A stretch of DNA of 64,000 nucleotides, taken from positions 80,069,620 through 80,133,619 of the forward strand of contig QVOM02000042.1 in NCBI GenBank assembly GCA_003586115.2, written 5' to 3'. The notes under the pieces were generated by a model. It saw only the letters and a program-made list of their open reading frames with translations. It did not search any database and was not told the origin of the DNA. This stretch comes from Salvator merianae. Taxonomy: Eukaryota; Chordata; Lepidosauria; Squamata; Teiidae. Below, one piece after another: positions 47,015 through 56,774 of this stretch (its first letter is position 1; the number at the start of each line of letters is the position of its first letter). A program made the position numbers and the translations under genes.

Positions 47015-47132
47015 GTCCTTATAGCAGATGACTACTCAGATCCATTTGATGCCAAAAGTGAGAGCAGCAAAACAGGCAAAGGAGAAAACACTGGTTATAT
47101 GGAACCATATGAAGCTCAGAGAATCATGACAG
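47015..47132 (+). CDS. SHB: SHB, SH2-domain adapter protein B, internal exon (exon 2)
   Basis: This 118-bp exon encodes VLIADDYSDPFDAK, then SESSKTGKGEN, then TGYMEPYEAQRIMT and the first base of the next codon. From memory, human SHB reads VTIADDYSDPFDAK...GESAGYMEPYEAQRIMTEF at this place, so the match is near-complete at both ends, with drift in the middle linker. Paralogues SHE, SHF and SHD share YSDPF and YMEP motifs but differ after YEAQ as I recall them. SHB is a cytoplasmic adapter that links receptor tyrosine kinases to downstream signalling through its C-terminal SH2 domain. The tyrosines in ADDYSDP and GYMEPYE are known or likely phosphotyrosine docking sites. Splice sites are clean: the acceptor has a long pyrimidine tract ending TTAG and the donor is ACAG/GTAAGG, phase 0 in and phase 1 out. 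The neighbouring SHB exons are not in the window. Confidence 0.9.
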
Positions 47133-49105
47133 GTAAGGATGCTGAAATACTTGGTCATAAGTACACCCATCGTATTTTTATGGTATCTGTAGTTCTCGGG
47201 GATTTGATACTTGTTCGTTTTCTTAAATTTTACTTAAAAGCTTTGCTTGTATTGTGTGATGTGTGGCTAGACCTTGTGTCACTTACATAAAGGAAACATA
47301 CTAGAGTTGTAGTGTAAATATGCAGGATTTTCTGATCTAGTATTGAGTCTGTATTCATTATGCTACTGAAACCCATGATTATGCTCATGGCAGCAAGATT
47401 AGTAGTTTTCAACCAAGGGCTGCATTATATGTGGTAAGATAAGCCTTGTCTTTTACTGGCCATTTCACTACAGGCTTCCACTGAAGTGGTTCTGATGTTA
47501 GTGGTTCTGTGTTAGTTCAAGTTGTTTCTTGTGTTCTTTGTTTGGCTCTGTGATATATGGATAGTTCCTACGCACCCTAGTGTGAGTCCTTAGATTTAAA
47601 ACCAGCCTCTATATACTCCTAGCTTTAGCCAAACAGGTGTGATCCATGCCACTGCCCATGCTGTTGATGGTGTGCTGACTGAGATTGGGAATATCAGATA
47701 AAACTGTATAAAATGCACCATCAGAAAGATCTGAGACAGTTTTTGCCAGCAAATAGAGTTCAGAAAGGACAGAGATAGTTGTGGATTGTGTTCACAGGCT
47801 CCCTCTTATTATCATTGGTAAAATGAATAAGTATATACTGCAAACTTTGGCAGAAGGACATGTCCTCAGCAAAGTCCATGGGATGGAGGTTGGACCATCG
47901 CCAGTTTAAGAATGCGTGAATGACCTGTGTGAGAAAAATGACACAAACAGACATAATTTCTTATGGTAGTAGATTTAACACCTCTGGAGGTTCCATAGAT
48001 TTCAGTAATTTTCAATGAAGAATGTTCAGGGTTGTAATGTTAGCTTCAACTATGAGAAAAATGTTTCAGGGATAGTAGATTTCAAACAACAATCTGGAGT
48101 AGTTTCATCTTAATCTAAACAGTATTGATGAGTATTTCTGAACAGTACTTTATTCTTCAGTATATTGCCTGCCTGCCTGCCTTCCTTTCCTTCTGTCTTT
48201 CCCTCCCTCCCTCCCTCCCTCCCTCCCTCCCTCCCTTCTTTTCATGAATTGTCTGCATTTAATACTTACAGTCTTTACAATTTTTGTTTTTGTTTTAAAA
48301 AACTTCTTTTATGCCTAAATCAGTGCTCACTATGTATAGGTAATTAACTTTTAATGACTCAGATTACTGTTTACTGTTTCTTTATGAGCCCTAATTCTTC
48401 CTCTGAAAATTACAAACAATATAGAAAAAGGCATAAGAAATGCATTGCTAATCCTCTGTTTATGGCATGGAAAAAATTGCTATATGGCTAGTTCACTTAC
48501 AAGACTGAGGATTCTTAATGAAGAAGCATCTCACTAGCTAGAAAACCCAAAGGAGAACAGGAAACGTGATAAGCAACTGCATGTTTCACTCTGATTGTAA
48601 AGATTGAAAATGAAGGTATTTGTCAAGGGAGGTATAATCATGGTAGAGATCTCTGAATGCTGTAGATCTTAATGACAACCTAGCTGCTGACATTTCTTGT
48701 TTTAAAGGAAGACTCCAGTTCATCTTAGAACTCAGGAGTACATGCTGCAGTTTTAAGAGCCTGTTGCCCCCAAACTTCAATATGCTGTGCCATCCCTGCT
48801 CCATCTAACTAATTCTGGACCCTGTAGAACCACTGATCTGGCAGTGCCAATGGCTTCTTTCTTATGAAATACCTCTTCTCAGTGGCAAATAATTGCTATA
48901 TTCTATTTTCAGTGCATATTATGATAAGACTTGCTTGACTTACTGTTCCCTGGATAATGAATTCTCTTTTGTTACTGCATTTCATTTTTTAAAACTATTA
49001 CTGAGTTTTAATGGACTTGGGATATGCAAATTTTAATTCATATTTAAACATCTAACTTTATCTATGTAGTTAAATATTTCTCATTCTTAAAAACTCTAGA
49101 GCAGT
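47133..49105. other. Start of SHB intron 2
   Basis: AT-rich, with no gene or transposon recognised apart from the pyrimidine microsatellite at 48163-48240. Confidence 0.5.
48163..48240. repeat. (CCTG)n/(CCTT)n/(CCCT)n microsatellite
   Basis: TTGCCTGCCTGCCTGCC followed by TTCC units and about eight CCCT units. Compound tetranucleotide repeat. Confidence 0.9.
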
Positions 49106-49109
49106 TCTC

Positions 49110-50000
49110 AGATGCAATAATAAAAACATAATAAAAATATAAAAGCAACAATAAAAGCAAATTAAGGATCATCCGTTAACCAAGTCGTCATGCCAACAGG
49201 TAGCAAATACCTGTGTGTGCAGATGTATTTTAAGTTGATACTGAATATTCAAGGCTTAGCACATGTAATATTTCATGGTTGTAAGTATTCCACAGACTGA
49301 TAGGAAAAGCTCTTTTTCTGACTGATGTAGGATGGTTCTTTCAGATCTTAGAGAACAGAAAGGCCTATATCTAAATACATTGAATATTGTCCTGTGTTAT
49401 TTCGAATTGATACATACAGTCCTAAACAATATAAACTGATAGCTTGCTTGTGCTTTGGTTTGGTTTCCTGCCACCACCACCACCACCACCACACACAACC
49501 ACCCTATTATTCTGCTCCCCGTATGAAAGCTGTGCTGGAAAGAGAAGGGAACACCTAGAACAATCCAACCTCATAAAGCATTAAGCTGCTGGCTCCCAAG
49601 CTCAATGGGTTGATTTCTAGCTTTCTAAACTGCATTGAACCAACTTATCTGAATCAAGCTCAGCACAGGTTAGAGAACCAAATAATTTGAACTGCTAAGC
49701 TGCGGATACACTGACTTGATTTAATGTGAAGGAAAATTGCACCAAGCTTTCCCGTTCATTCCCAAGCACATCTTGCACTGTGGAGCAGAAAAGCAGAGAA
49801 GTTCGAAATGGGAGGTCCTAATCTACTGGCAATCAGTGAAGCTGCTTGAACAGTAGCATCATACACTTACTAAGGACAGCTATCTACTCAGCAGTGTAGG
49901 ACATGTTCTGTGTCACTTTCAAACCAACCTGAAGGGGAGCCCCACATAAAGTGCATTACAATAGTCCAGTTCTAGAGATTATGAGGACATGAGTTACTGT
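49110..50000 (-). mobile_element. Old L2 LINE 3' UTR remnant
   Basis: Left end is an (AAAATA)n-like tail at about 49115-49165. The order of short matches then follows an L2 3' region on the minus strand: ATTCCACAGACTGATAGG, ACTGGCAATCAGTGAAGC, and GAGCCCCACATAAAGTGCATTACAATAGTCCAG. The last is collinear with AGCCCCATGTAGAGCGTGTTACAGTAGTCCA at 667 in the left-edge L2. It is strongly diverged and includes a (CCA)n microsatellite at about 49470-49491. Confidence 0.65.
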
Positions 50001-50685
50001 TGTCAGTTATAACTGTCAATCTAGCAGGAGCTGGTACGTATTGTTGTATTAGAAGTGCAAATATTTTATAGTTTGGAGCATATGACATGTAAATTAGAAT
50101 CTGTCTACTTTTCCTGAATGTTTCTGGTGACTGTACTGTGCTCATATGTGATGGTAACATCCGGTAGAGCTCTTCAGTCCAGGATGCAATGTCAAGGGGA
50201 GTCAGTCTGGGTAATATTTCCATGGGTAAGTTTTTAAGTGAGGCATGTTCAACTCTTTCCTATAAAGGTATGAACTATGACCCTTGAGATACTGTAATTT
50301 TTGCTTTATGTTTGAGACTGCAAATGTGAGAAATGTTGAACATAGATGCCAAATATAGCTGATGTGTTTGGAATATTCATGTATGAATTATACAAGTTTG
50401 TGTGTAAGCTGTTGAAAAGACTTGTCCATATTAAATGATATTCTGTTTCCTGACACTGGGATTGTGCTATTGTTTGCATGAACATACCTCTGAAAAGTAC
50501 ATGTGGAATTTTTTGTTTTATTTTTTATGATTGTTGCTACTGTAGAGCTAACAAACAAAGCTTGTTTCTTCTAACAGAGTTTAAATGTCAGGAGAAGAAG
50601 CTATGGAAACTGAGGGTAGGGGAAGGTCAGTTTAGATCAGCACTTCTGTCTAGGATGGTTAGTCAAGTTCAGCCACATATGAAAG
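50001..50685. other. Intronic sequence without recognised genes
   Basis: Nothing recognised. Confidence 0.4.
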
Positions 50686-50689
50686 GCAC

Positions 50690-51885
50690 AGACTAAGGTT
50701 GGACTTAGAAAGCTTTTACAGAAACTCAACTTATACTGCAAAGATAACTTCCTACATATAAGAATAAATCAAAGGTGGTAGTGTTTGGAAGAAAGAAAAC
50801 AAGATATGAATGGTCCATAGATGGGGATACCATTGAGCAAGTTAGTTCTTATTCATATTTAGGGGTTGTCTTCTCCAAGTCTAGTTCTTGGTCCTGGCAG
50901 TTGAGGAATTGTGCTCTAAGAGCCTCAGCTGGGCTGAATTCCATGTACAACCTGTTTAATTATAGACACCCAGGCTCCCTGACTCCGTTGCTTACAGTAT
51001 ATAGAGCTAAACATATTCCAGTGGTAACTTATGGGACAGAAATCTGGGGTTTTTCAAATATCTCTTCTTTGGAACAAACCCAGACACACTTTTTAAGAAG
51101 GATTGTGGGTGTTAATAAATTGGTCCCAGCTTCTGCTGTTAGAGCTGAACTTGGAGTTCCAGCTATCCAATGTTTCATTAACATCAAAACTTTTAATTAT
51201 TGGATGCGTTTAATTATTGGATGTGTTTAACTTCAGTGCCTGGAAATAGACTCTCAAGATTGTGTCTTGAAGTAGAAGCCAGGAATGAGAGCAAATACTC
51301 ATGGGTGCTTAAATTACATAATATTATTTCCTACTGTGGACTGTCCCTGCAAGTGCTAGGGCATATTGGCCAGTCAGCCAGAGAGGTTTTCAAGCAGCGG
51401 GTGATGGATATTAGTGCACAAAATGATATTGCTATTCTGTCTAATTTAAAATCACTAAAGTGGCTAGCATGAACAAAAACTATTTTCTACCTTGCAAAGT
51501 ATTTAGATTATAAAATGCCATATCAGTTAAGGAAACAATTCACCAATGTACGTTTTGAATTATTTGATTCCATGGTGAAGCTGGGGAGGTAACATCGGGT
51601 ACCATACAATGAAAGATTGTGTGTTTGTGGCATGCCAGTGGTTGAAGTTGTCTCTCATATCCTGTTCGTCTGTCAGCTCTATTCTTCAATTAGAACAACT
51701 TATCTGGTCCCCCTTTACAAAAGGTAAACCATTTGAATGTAGAAAGTAAATTGATTTATTTTCTTCAGGAGGAAAACATCCAGATGGCTTATAGGGTAGC
51801 CCTGTTTTTTGCTAAGGCTGTCCGACTTAGGAAATCATTCACTGATAAGAATGTGACACAGGGAAAGGGGGATGGAGATAGATAA
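50690..51885 (+). mobile_element. LINE C-terminal fragment, clade unresolved
   Basis: Plus-strand RT thumb and C-terminal region. KSKVVVFGRKKTRYEWSIDG, VSSYSYLGVVFSKSSSWSW, LLTVYRAKHIPVVTYGTEIW, FLRRIVGVNKLVPASAVRAE and LGVPAIQCFINIKTFNYWMR give the usual primer-grip/thumb order of non-LTR elements (KxKVxVF, YLGV, YGxEIW). Open for 151 codons, then frameshifted (51200-51472), including a local duplication of TTTAATTATTGGATG. It differs from the L1, L2 and CR1 copies here. I cannot place the clade. No poly-A tail was identified at the 3' side. Confidence 0.78.
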
Positions 51886-51893
51886 TTATGTTA

Positions 51894-52385
51894 TAGGGAT
51901 GTGCCAAATGAATTTGTCACCTTTGCATTTTGTACGAAATGATATTTTTGCCATTTTCATACGAAATGCAAAAACACCATTTTTCTAATCTCACTGCGAA
52001 CGCAAATGGCAAAGGTTACCATTATTTTCATTGAAATTCGTGACCTTTGCCATTGCTGGTAGTGTCCTCCTCCTTTGTGCTCTCTGCAATAAAAAGTTCT
52101 ACTTTTTCCAACTTGGAGGAATTGAATTTCTTATTGGCTGCTCAGCAATTGGTCACTGTATTTGAGTGACTGCTGCGCCAGCCTATTGGGTGCCTTGGTT
52201 CCCTGATTCCAGGGAAACAGGCATTCTCTTAGTTGTTTTTGAAATTGGGCAGGGGAGGCAAAAGGAGAGGCACCAGGAGCTCTTTCTCAGGTACTTTTCT
52301 GTTTGTCGGAATAAAGACTTCAGAATCATGAGTTTTGTGCTCCACATGGTCTCTGCCTTTGATTTTTATCTTTGTGGATTTCTTT
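51894..52385 (+). mobile_element. hAT-type element end, truncated or rearranged
   Basis: Starts TAGGGATGTGC, the same first 11 bases as the TIR of the complete element at 52832. It is followed by CGAAAT-containing subterminal repeats. From about 52130 it holds TTCTTATTGGCTGCT, CAGCAATTGGTCACTG and CCAGGGAAACAGGCATTCT, which match 63650-63790 in inverted orientation. No partner end was found inside the window. Confidence 0.6.
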
Positions 52386-52389
52386 TCAC

Positions 52390-52690
52390 CAGATACCCGT
52401 GGAAACAATGAATAGATTCCACGGATGCTCTATTAATCAGTTGAACGAATGGAGGCCGCCACCTCTGCCTTCCATTCCTCCGGGCTGCAGCGGGGAATGG
52501 AGAGGGCAAAGAGGTGAGGAGGAGCTCCCATAAGCTCTGGTCTGCTTCTATGTCAAAGTGCTGAGAGTCACCAAGTGCTGTTACCAGTGATCCGACAGAG
52601 GGTTCTGTCTCTCTGCCCTCTTTCAAGAGGAGTCTGAGCGATTGGCTCGAGCTGAGGAAAGGTGCACGTTTATTAAGTAAAAATATGGTT
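52390..52690 (+). repeat. Unidentified ~300-bp unit, copy 1
   Basis: ATTAATCAGTTGAACGAATGG, CCTTCCATTCCTCCGGGCTG and TTTCAAGAGGAGTCTGAGCGA are shared in order with copies at 54165-54370 and 54620-54930. It lacks about 20 bp near 52411 present in the others. I do not recognise the family. Confidence 0.75.
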
Positions 52691-52823
52691 GCGCTACCAC
52701 AGCAGGTCTGCCATGGAATCCCTAGGGGAAATCCTGCCAACGACTATTCTTCCAGACAAAGGTAGCAATGGCATCTCGCACTGACTTCCCCTCTGCTCCC
52801 CTACATCTTGTGTAAATGCACAA

Positions 52824-52831
52824 CTACACAT
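52824..52831. repeat. Left 8-bp target duplication of hAT element
   Basis: CTACACAT, repeated at 54090-54097. It fits the nTnnnnAn pattern of Ac-like hAT insertion sites. Confidence 0.88.
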
Positions 52832-54089
52832 TAGGGATGTGCACGAAATGAATTTTCTCTATTCGTTTCGCAATGCATCGAAGCTTCGTAGCTTCGTTTT
52901 CGCACGAAAACGGAAGTTGCGAAAATGGCGATTTTCGTTTTCGCAGCGAAAATCTTCGAAAATTTTCGAAAACTGGAAGTGCAAAATCAATGAAATAAGT
53001 AGCGAAAAACAAACGCCGCATATCCCCCTGCCCTCTCCCTTCTATATTTGACTGTCCACGTTGCTAATTTAAGGAGTTGCTTCGTTAAAAGTAAAAATTG
53101 CACGGAGCTTACTTTTTACCGGCGGCCGGTTTGTAGCAGGATTCAAAGCAACGAAGGTACGTTTGTGGTTCCTCACTGCAGATCAAAAGCAAGCGAAAGC
53201 AAGCGAAGGGATTTTTTTCGCTTTGATTTTTCGTCATTTTCGATGCCTTTTCGACGCTCATGTCTGTGCGCGCACACGCGCTAACTTCTGTCCCTTTAAC
53301 TTATCGGCGCGACTCGTTGCTGTCTGCCGTCCGTGCCGATCGTTTGGGGCACAGAAATTATTACCTCGCCTACGAGGCGGGCAGGCTTAGTCAGCAACGC
53401 GCGAAGCAATTGCCTTCAGCTCAGCGCGTAATTTAGAAGACTGGCGGCAGCCGCAGGATGAAATAACTCCCTACTTCCGAGTAGCAGCGAAATGACGCCT
53501 CGTCTTGCCCTCCCTTCTTACTTCCGAGTAGCAGCGAAATGTTGCCTCATCTTGCCCTCCCTTCTTACTTCCGAGTAGCAGCGAAATGTTGCCTCGTCTT
53601 GCCCTCCCTTCTTACTTCCGAGTAGCAGTGAAATGTTGCCTCGTCTTGCCCTCCCTCCCTACTTCCGAGCAGCAGTGAAATGACACCACGTCTTGCCCTC
53701 TGTTTCAAAACGAAGAACTATATAACACCATCAAAGAAGTTTTATTAACTCCAAGCCGTCTGAGTTTCTCATCCTCATGCAGTGCGATCGCTGCGAGGCA
53801 GGCGAAGAGTTAAAAAAATACCGTCTTTCCTAATGTGATGCATGACAATTTCCACCTCTAGAGGCAGAGACTGGAGGCTACGAAGCTACCGAGTTTCGTT
53901 GCTTCGCAGTTTTCGCAGCGAAGAAAGACGAAAAATAGCCGTTCGCGGTGAGTAGCGAAGGTCACGAAAATTGACGAAAATCGCCGTGGCTTTCGCGATA
54001 GGGAGGGCACTTCGCATTTGATGCGAATGCTGCGAAGCAACAAAATTCGTACGAAATTTCGTTGCTTCGAAATTTCGTGCACATCCCTA
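52832..54089. mobile_element. 1258-bp non-autonomous hAT element
   Basis: Terminal inverted repeats of about 18 bp (TAGGGATGTGCACGAAAT at the left, its reverse complement at 54072-54089) lie inside an 8-bp duplication, CTACACAT. Subterminal regions are packed with CGAA, TTCG and TTTTCGCA motifs in both orientations, typical of transposase-binding subterminal repeats of hAT elements. The interior has no transposase and carries a five-copy 47-bp minisatellite. It is strikingly rich in CpG compared with its surroundings, which suggests recent insertion. It interrupts the unidentified sequence between repeat-unit copies 1 and 2. Confidence 0.92.
53468..53702. repeat. 47-bp minisatellite, five copies, inside the hAT element
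   Basis: Unit begins TTCTTACTTCCGAGTAGCAG and ends TTGCCCTCCC. Five consecutive 47-bp units occur, with the two outer ones most diverged (TCCCTACTTCC start). Confidence 0.93.
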
Positions 54090-54097
54090 CTACACAT
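54090..54097. repeat. Right 8-bp target duplication of hAT element
   Basis: CTACACAT, identical to 52824-52831. Confidence 0.88.
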
Positions 54098-54164
54098 CTC
54101 TGAAGTGTGGTTAGGTTCAGGTTCATTGTTAAAAAGAAATTGTGATGAGAGCTTTGAGTTCATG

Positions 54165-54370
54165 ATTCCTTTTCACCAGGTACCCTTGGAGACAATAACT
54201 AGATTCCTTGGTTGAACAATTCCACACCACGGTCACTCCATTAATCGGTTGGACGAATGGAGGCTGCCATCTCCGCCTTCCATTCCTCCGGGCTGCTGTA
54301 GAGAGCCACGAGGGCAAGAGGCGCGGAGGAGCGCCTATAAGCGCTGCCGCTGATGAGCTTATTGGATGCC
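54165..54370 (+). repeat. Unidentified ~300-bp unit, copy 2 (shortened)
   Basis: CCATTAATCGGTTGGACGAAT, CCTTCCATTCCTCCGGGCTG and GCCTATAAGCGCTG align to copies 1 and 3. The right part of the unit is replaced by unrelated sequence after about 54360. Confidence 0.75.
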
Positions 54371-54492
54371 AGAGTTCCTGCCTACTAGTCTTCCAGACTG
54401 TGCTTCCTGACATTCAAACCCCTTGCCAGCCACTGAGCCTTCCCTTGCCAGCTAGGTGCTCGTCGGCCGGACTTTGGCTAGAGACTGACGTG

Positions 54493-54516
54493 CATTTTTT
54501 TTTTTTTTTTTTTTTT
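54493..54516. repeat. T24 homopolymer run
   Basis: Uninterrupted T-run between unit copies 2 and 3. It could be a poly-A tail of a minus-strand insertion, but no element body is recognisable to its right. Confidence 0.7.
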
Positions 54517-54619
54517 GCCTTTGAAAGCTCACTTTTACACAACTGTGTAAAGAAAGCACAACCTCTGAAGCCAGTTATTATTAAAACAGAAATTGCAACG
54601 AGAGCTTCAAGAATCCTTT

Positions 54620-54930
54620 TCAACAGGTGCTGGTAGAAACGAGGAATAGAGTCCCCGATTAAACGGTTCCACGCCACAGCCACTCCATTACTCGGTTGGA
54701 TGAATGGAGGCTGCCACCTCACCTTCCATGCCTCTGGGCCGCTGCGGGGAGCCAAGAGGGCAAGAGGCAAGGAGGCTTATAGGCGCTGATCTGCTTCTGT
54801 GCCACAGTGCTGAGAGTCGCCAAGCGCTTGAGACTTTACGAGTGGTCCGACAGAGGGTTCTGTGCCCCCTTTCAAGAGGAGTCTGAGCGATTGGCTCAAG
54901 CTAAGGAGAGGTGCACTCTTCGCTGAGTAC
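54620..54930 (+). repeat. Unidentified ~300-bp unit, copy 3
   Basis: The longest copy: TCCCCGATTAAACGGTTCCA, CCATTACTCGGTTGGATGAAT, CTGCTTCTGTGCCACAGTGC and TTTCAAGAGGAGTCTGAGCGA. It continues without a clear end into the sequence that holds the solo LTR. Confidence 0.75.
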
Positions 54931-55057
54931 CAAAACTCCTTGCTCTGCTTACTGGCAGAGCAGAATGAGCATATGCGGGAACTGGTGAAATCCCATGGAG
55001 ATGCCTCCGTTACGGGAAGCTGACAGGAGTCCGGGAGCAGCTCAGCCTGCAGGTGAT

Positions 55058-55668
55058 TGTTATGAGTGCCCCGGACTCTGAGGATGAGGGCGGTGTTCAG
55101 CCTGAGAGCTGTGTAGATGTTGAGCAGGCAGCTCCAGGTGGCACAGAGCCCAGACACCTTATCACCATCCCAGAGGACGAAGCACAAACATCGGCAGGAG
55201 ATGTTTTGGAAACATCAGAGGTTCCTGCAAACATCCCACTTACAGCCATAGAAAGAAGAAGGGCCAAACGCAGGGCTCAGCTGAGCTTGAGTAAGCAATC
55301 CAGCAGAAGCCGGCCACACCTGAGAGAAGATGACCCTGCAGAATAAATACAGCACAGGCATAGTCAGCAAGTGCTTTCCATCCGTGCGTCCTGTTACTTG
55401 ATCTTCTGGCATCTAGAACCTTGACCCTTTGTTTGGACTGTGTTTTGACTTCGGCTTCTCTTAATCCCTGGACTCTGTTTGCTTCGGTGACTACAACCCC
55501 GTTTGAACTTGGACTGGACTTTAACTATGGCTTCTCTTACTCCTTCGGCTTTGTTTGCTTATTGATACCTGCTGCCTCCCTGTTGTGACCCGGACTGTTA
55601 ATAAAAGGACTTCTCTATTACTGAGGCTTGCCTTAGCCCTCGTTTGTCAACCTGCCTGGGACATAACA
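55058..55668 (+). mobile_element. Solo LTR, 611 bp, with 5-bp target duplication
   Basis: Begins TGTTATGAGTGCC and ends GGGACATAACA, with the short inverted ends TGTTATG/CATAACA. It lies between two copies of GTGAT (55053-55057 and 55669-55673). Signals in order: AATAAATA (about 55343), pyrimidine-rich middle, AATAAA (about 55601). There is no internal region, so it is an LTR-LTR recombination product of a Gypsy- or ERV-type element. It is unrelated in sequence to the Gypsy LTRs at 8.1 kb. The left part contains an open frame from the ATG at 55062 to a stop at 55344-55346 (94 codons: MSAPDSEDEGG, then a basic end ERRRAKRRAQLSLSKQ). It may be a pol or gag C-terminal extension that normally reads into the 3' LTR. 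Confidence 0.9.
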
Positions 55669-55673
55669 GTGAT

Positions 55674-56770
55674 CACTGCAAGCCAATTTGGGCTCCCCGA
55701 TCCCCAGGCGCAGACCACTGGCACTGGCCGATGAGGACCCCTTCCCCCTCCTTGCCTCTCCTCTAACTTCAGCCCAGGCTCCTCGCCCCGGCATGTCTCG
55801 GGCAGTGTTGGGTTGGACACGTAGCCTCCCCCGGAATTGCGATGACCATGGCTCACGCAGCCTTGCGTCCAGCTGATTGAGATGCTATTGTTATATTCCT
55901 GTGAGAGAATAGCCAACTGCAAGATTTCTCCTTGGGATTCCTTTGGAAATCTGTCCTGGTAGCAGAACGATCTATTTCTTTAATGAACGCATTTGCAGTA
56001 AAGGAATTTTCACGATCACTGTGTCTCGTCTCTCTCCTCTGCGCCGAATAACCTTACTTTCCATTTTCCTCACGCCATAGGGTACTCAGGCCATCAATTA
56101 CCTGTATAATAGTTTCATAGGTTACCAGTAGACTGGATTCTGGAGGGAATAACAAGCCCTCATCTTGGGGTGGAGGCAGGTACTTTCACTGGCTCAGCAC
56201 TTGCACTGCATTCAAGCTGCCTTTGGAAGCCTTGGGAGGGAGGGACCCCTCAGACACTGGAACCAGGGGGCAAGGCAGCCGATTCGCTGTCTCTGTTACC
56301 ATCTAGTATGACGCAGCTAAAGGTTTCTCAATCCAATAGCGTGCTTTGCTCATACAGCACTTCACGACAGTGAGGGTTTAGCTGCAGCCCTGATAGGCTT
56401 CCTTATTCTCCTTAAGGAGATGAATCCTTACACTGGAGAGAAAATCCGGGATATAGGCTGGCTTACACCCCTCTCAACCTTCTGCGTAGACCCACACTAC
56501 TCACAGTAACCACATAACTGCTAAGGGGGTCATAAGTGCGAGGAAGAGGTAGCTGAGAAAGGATCCCTTCCCAGGTGGGGCTTAGTAAGGTTGGTTGGCT
56601 CACATACCTAAAAAGGGCACGGCGAACGTGTCCAGCCAAGGATGTGGCCACCGTGGAGAGGGCAAATGGGAGTGGTTACTTTGCTCCTAGCCAATCCTAG
56701 CGCAGATTTCCCATGCCTAACCGCGTCTAGTGCAAGACAGCAATCATTCGGTCACCTTGTAGTGGAGAGA
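55674..56770. other. Non-coding sequence upstream of the SANT gene
   Basis: About 1.1 kb that was contiguous with 55052 before the LTR insertion. No repeat family was recognised. It could carry the promoter and 5' UTR of the gene that starts at 56775, but no clear TATA box was identified. Confidence 0.4.
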
Positions 56771-56774
56771 GAAC

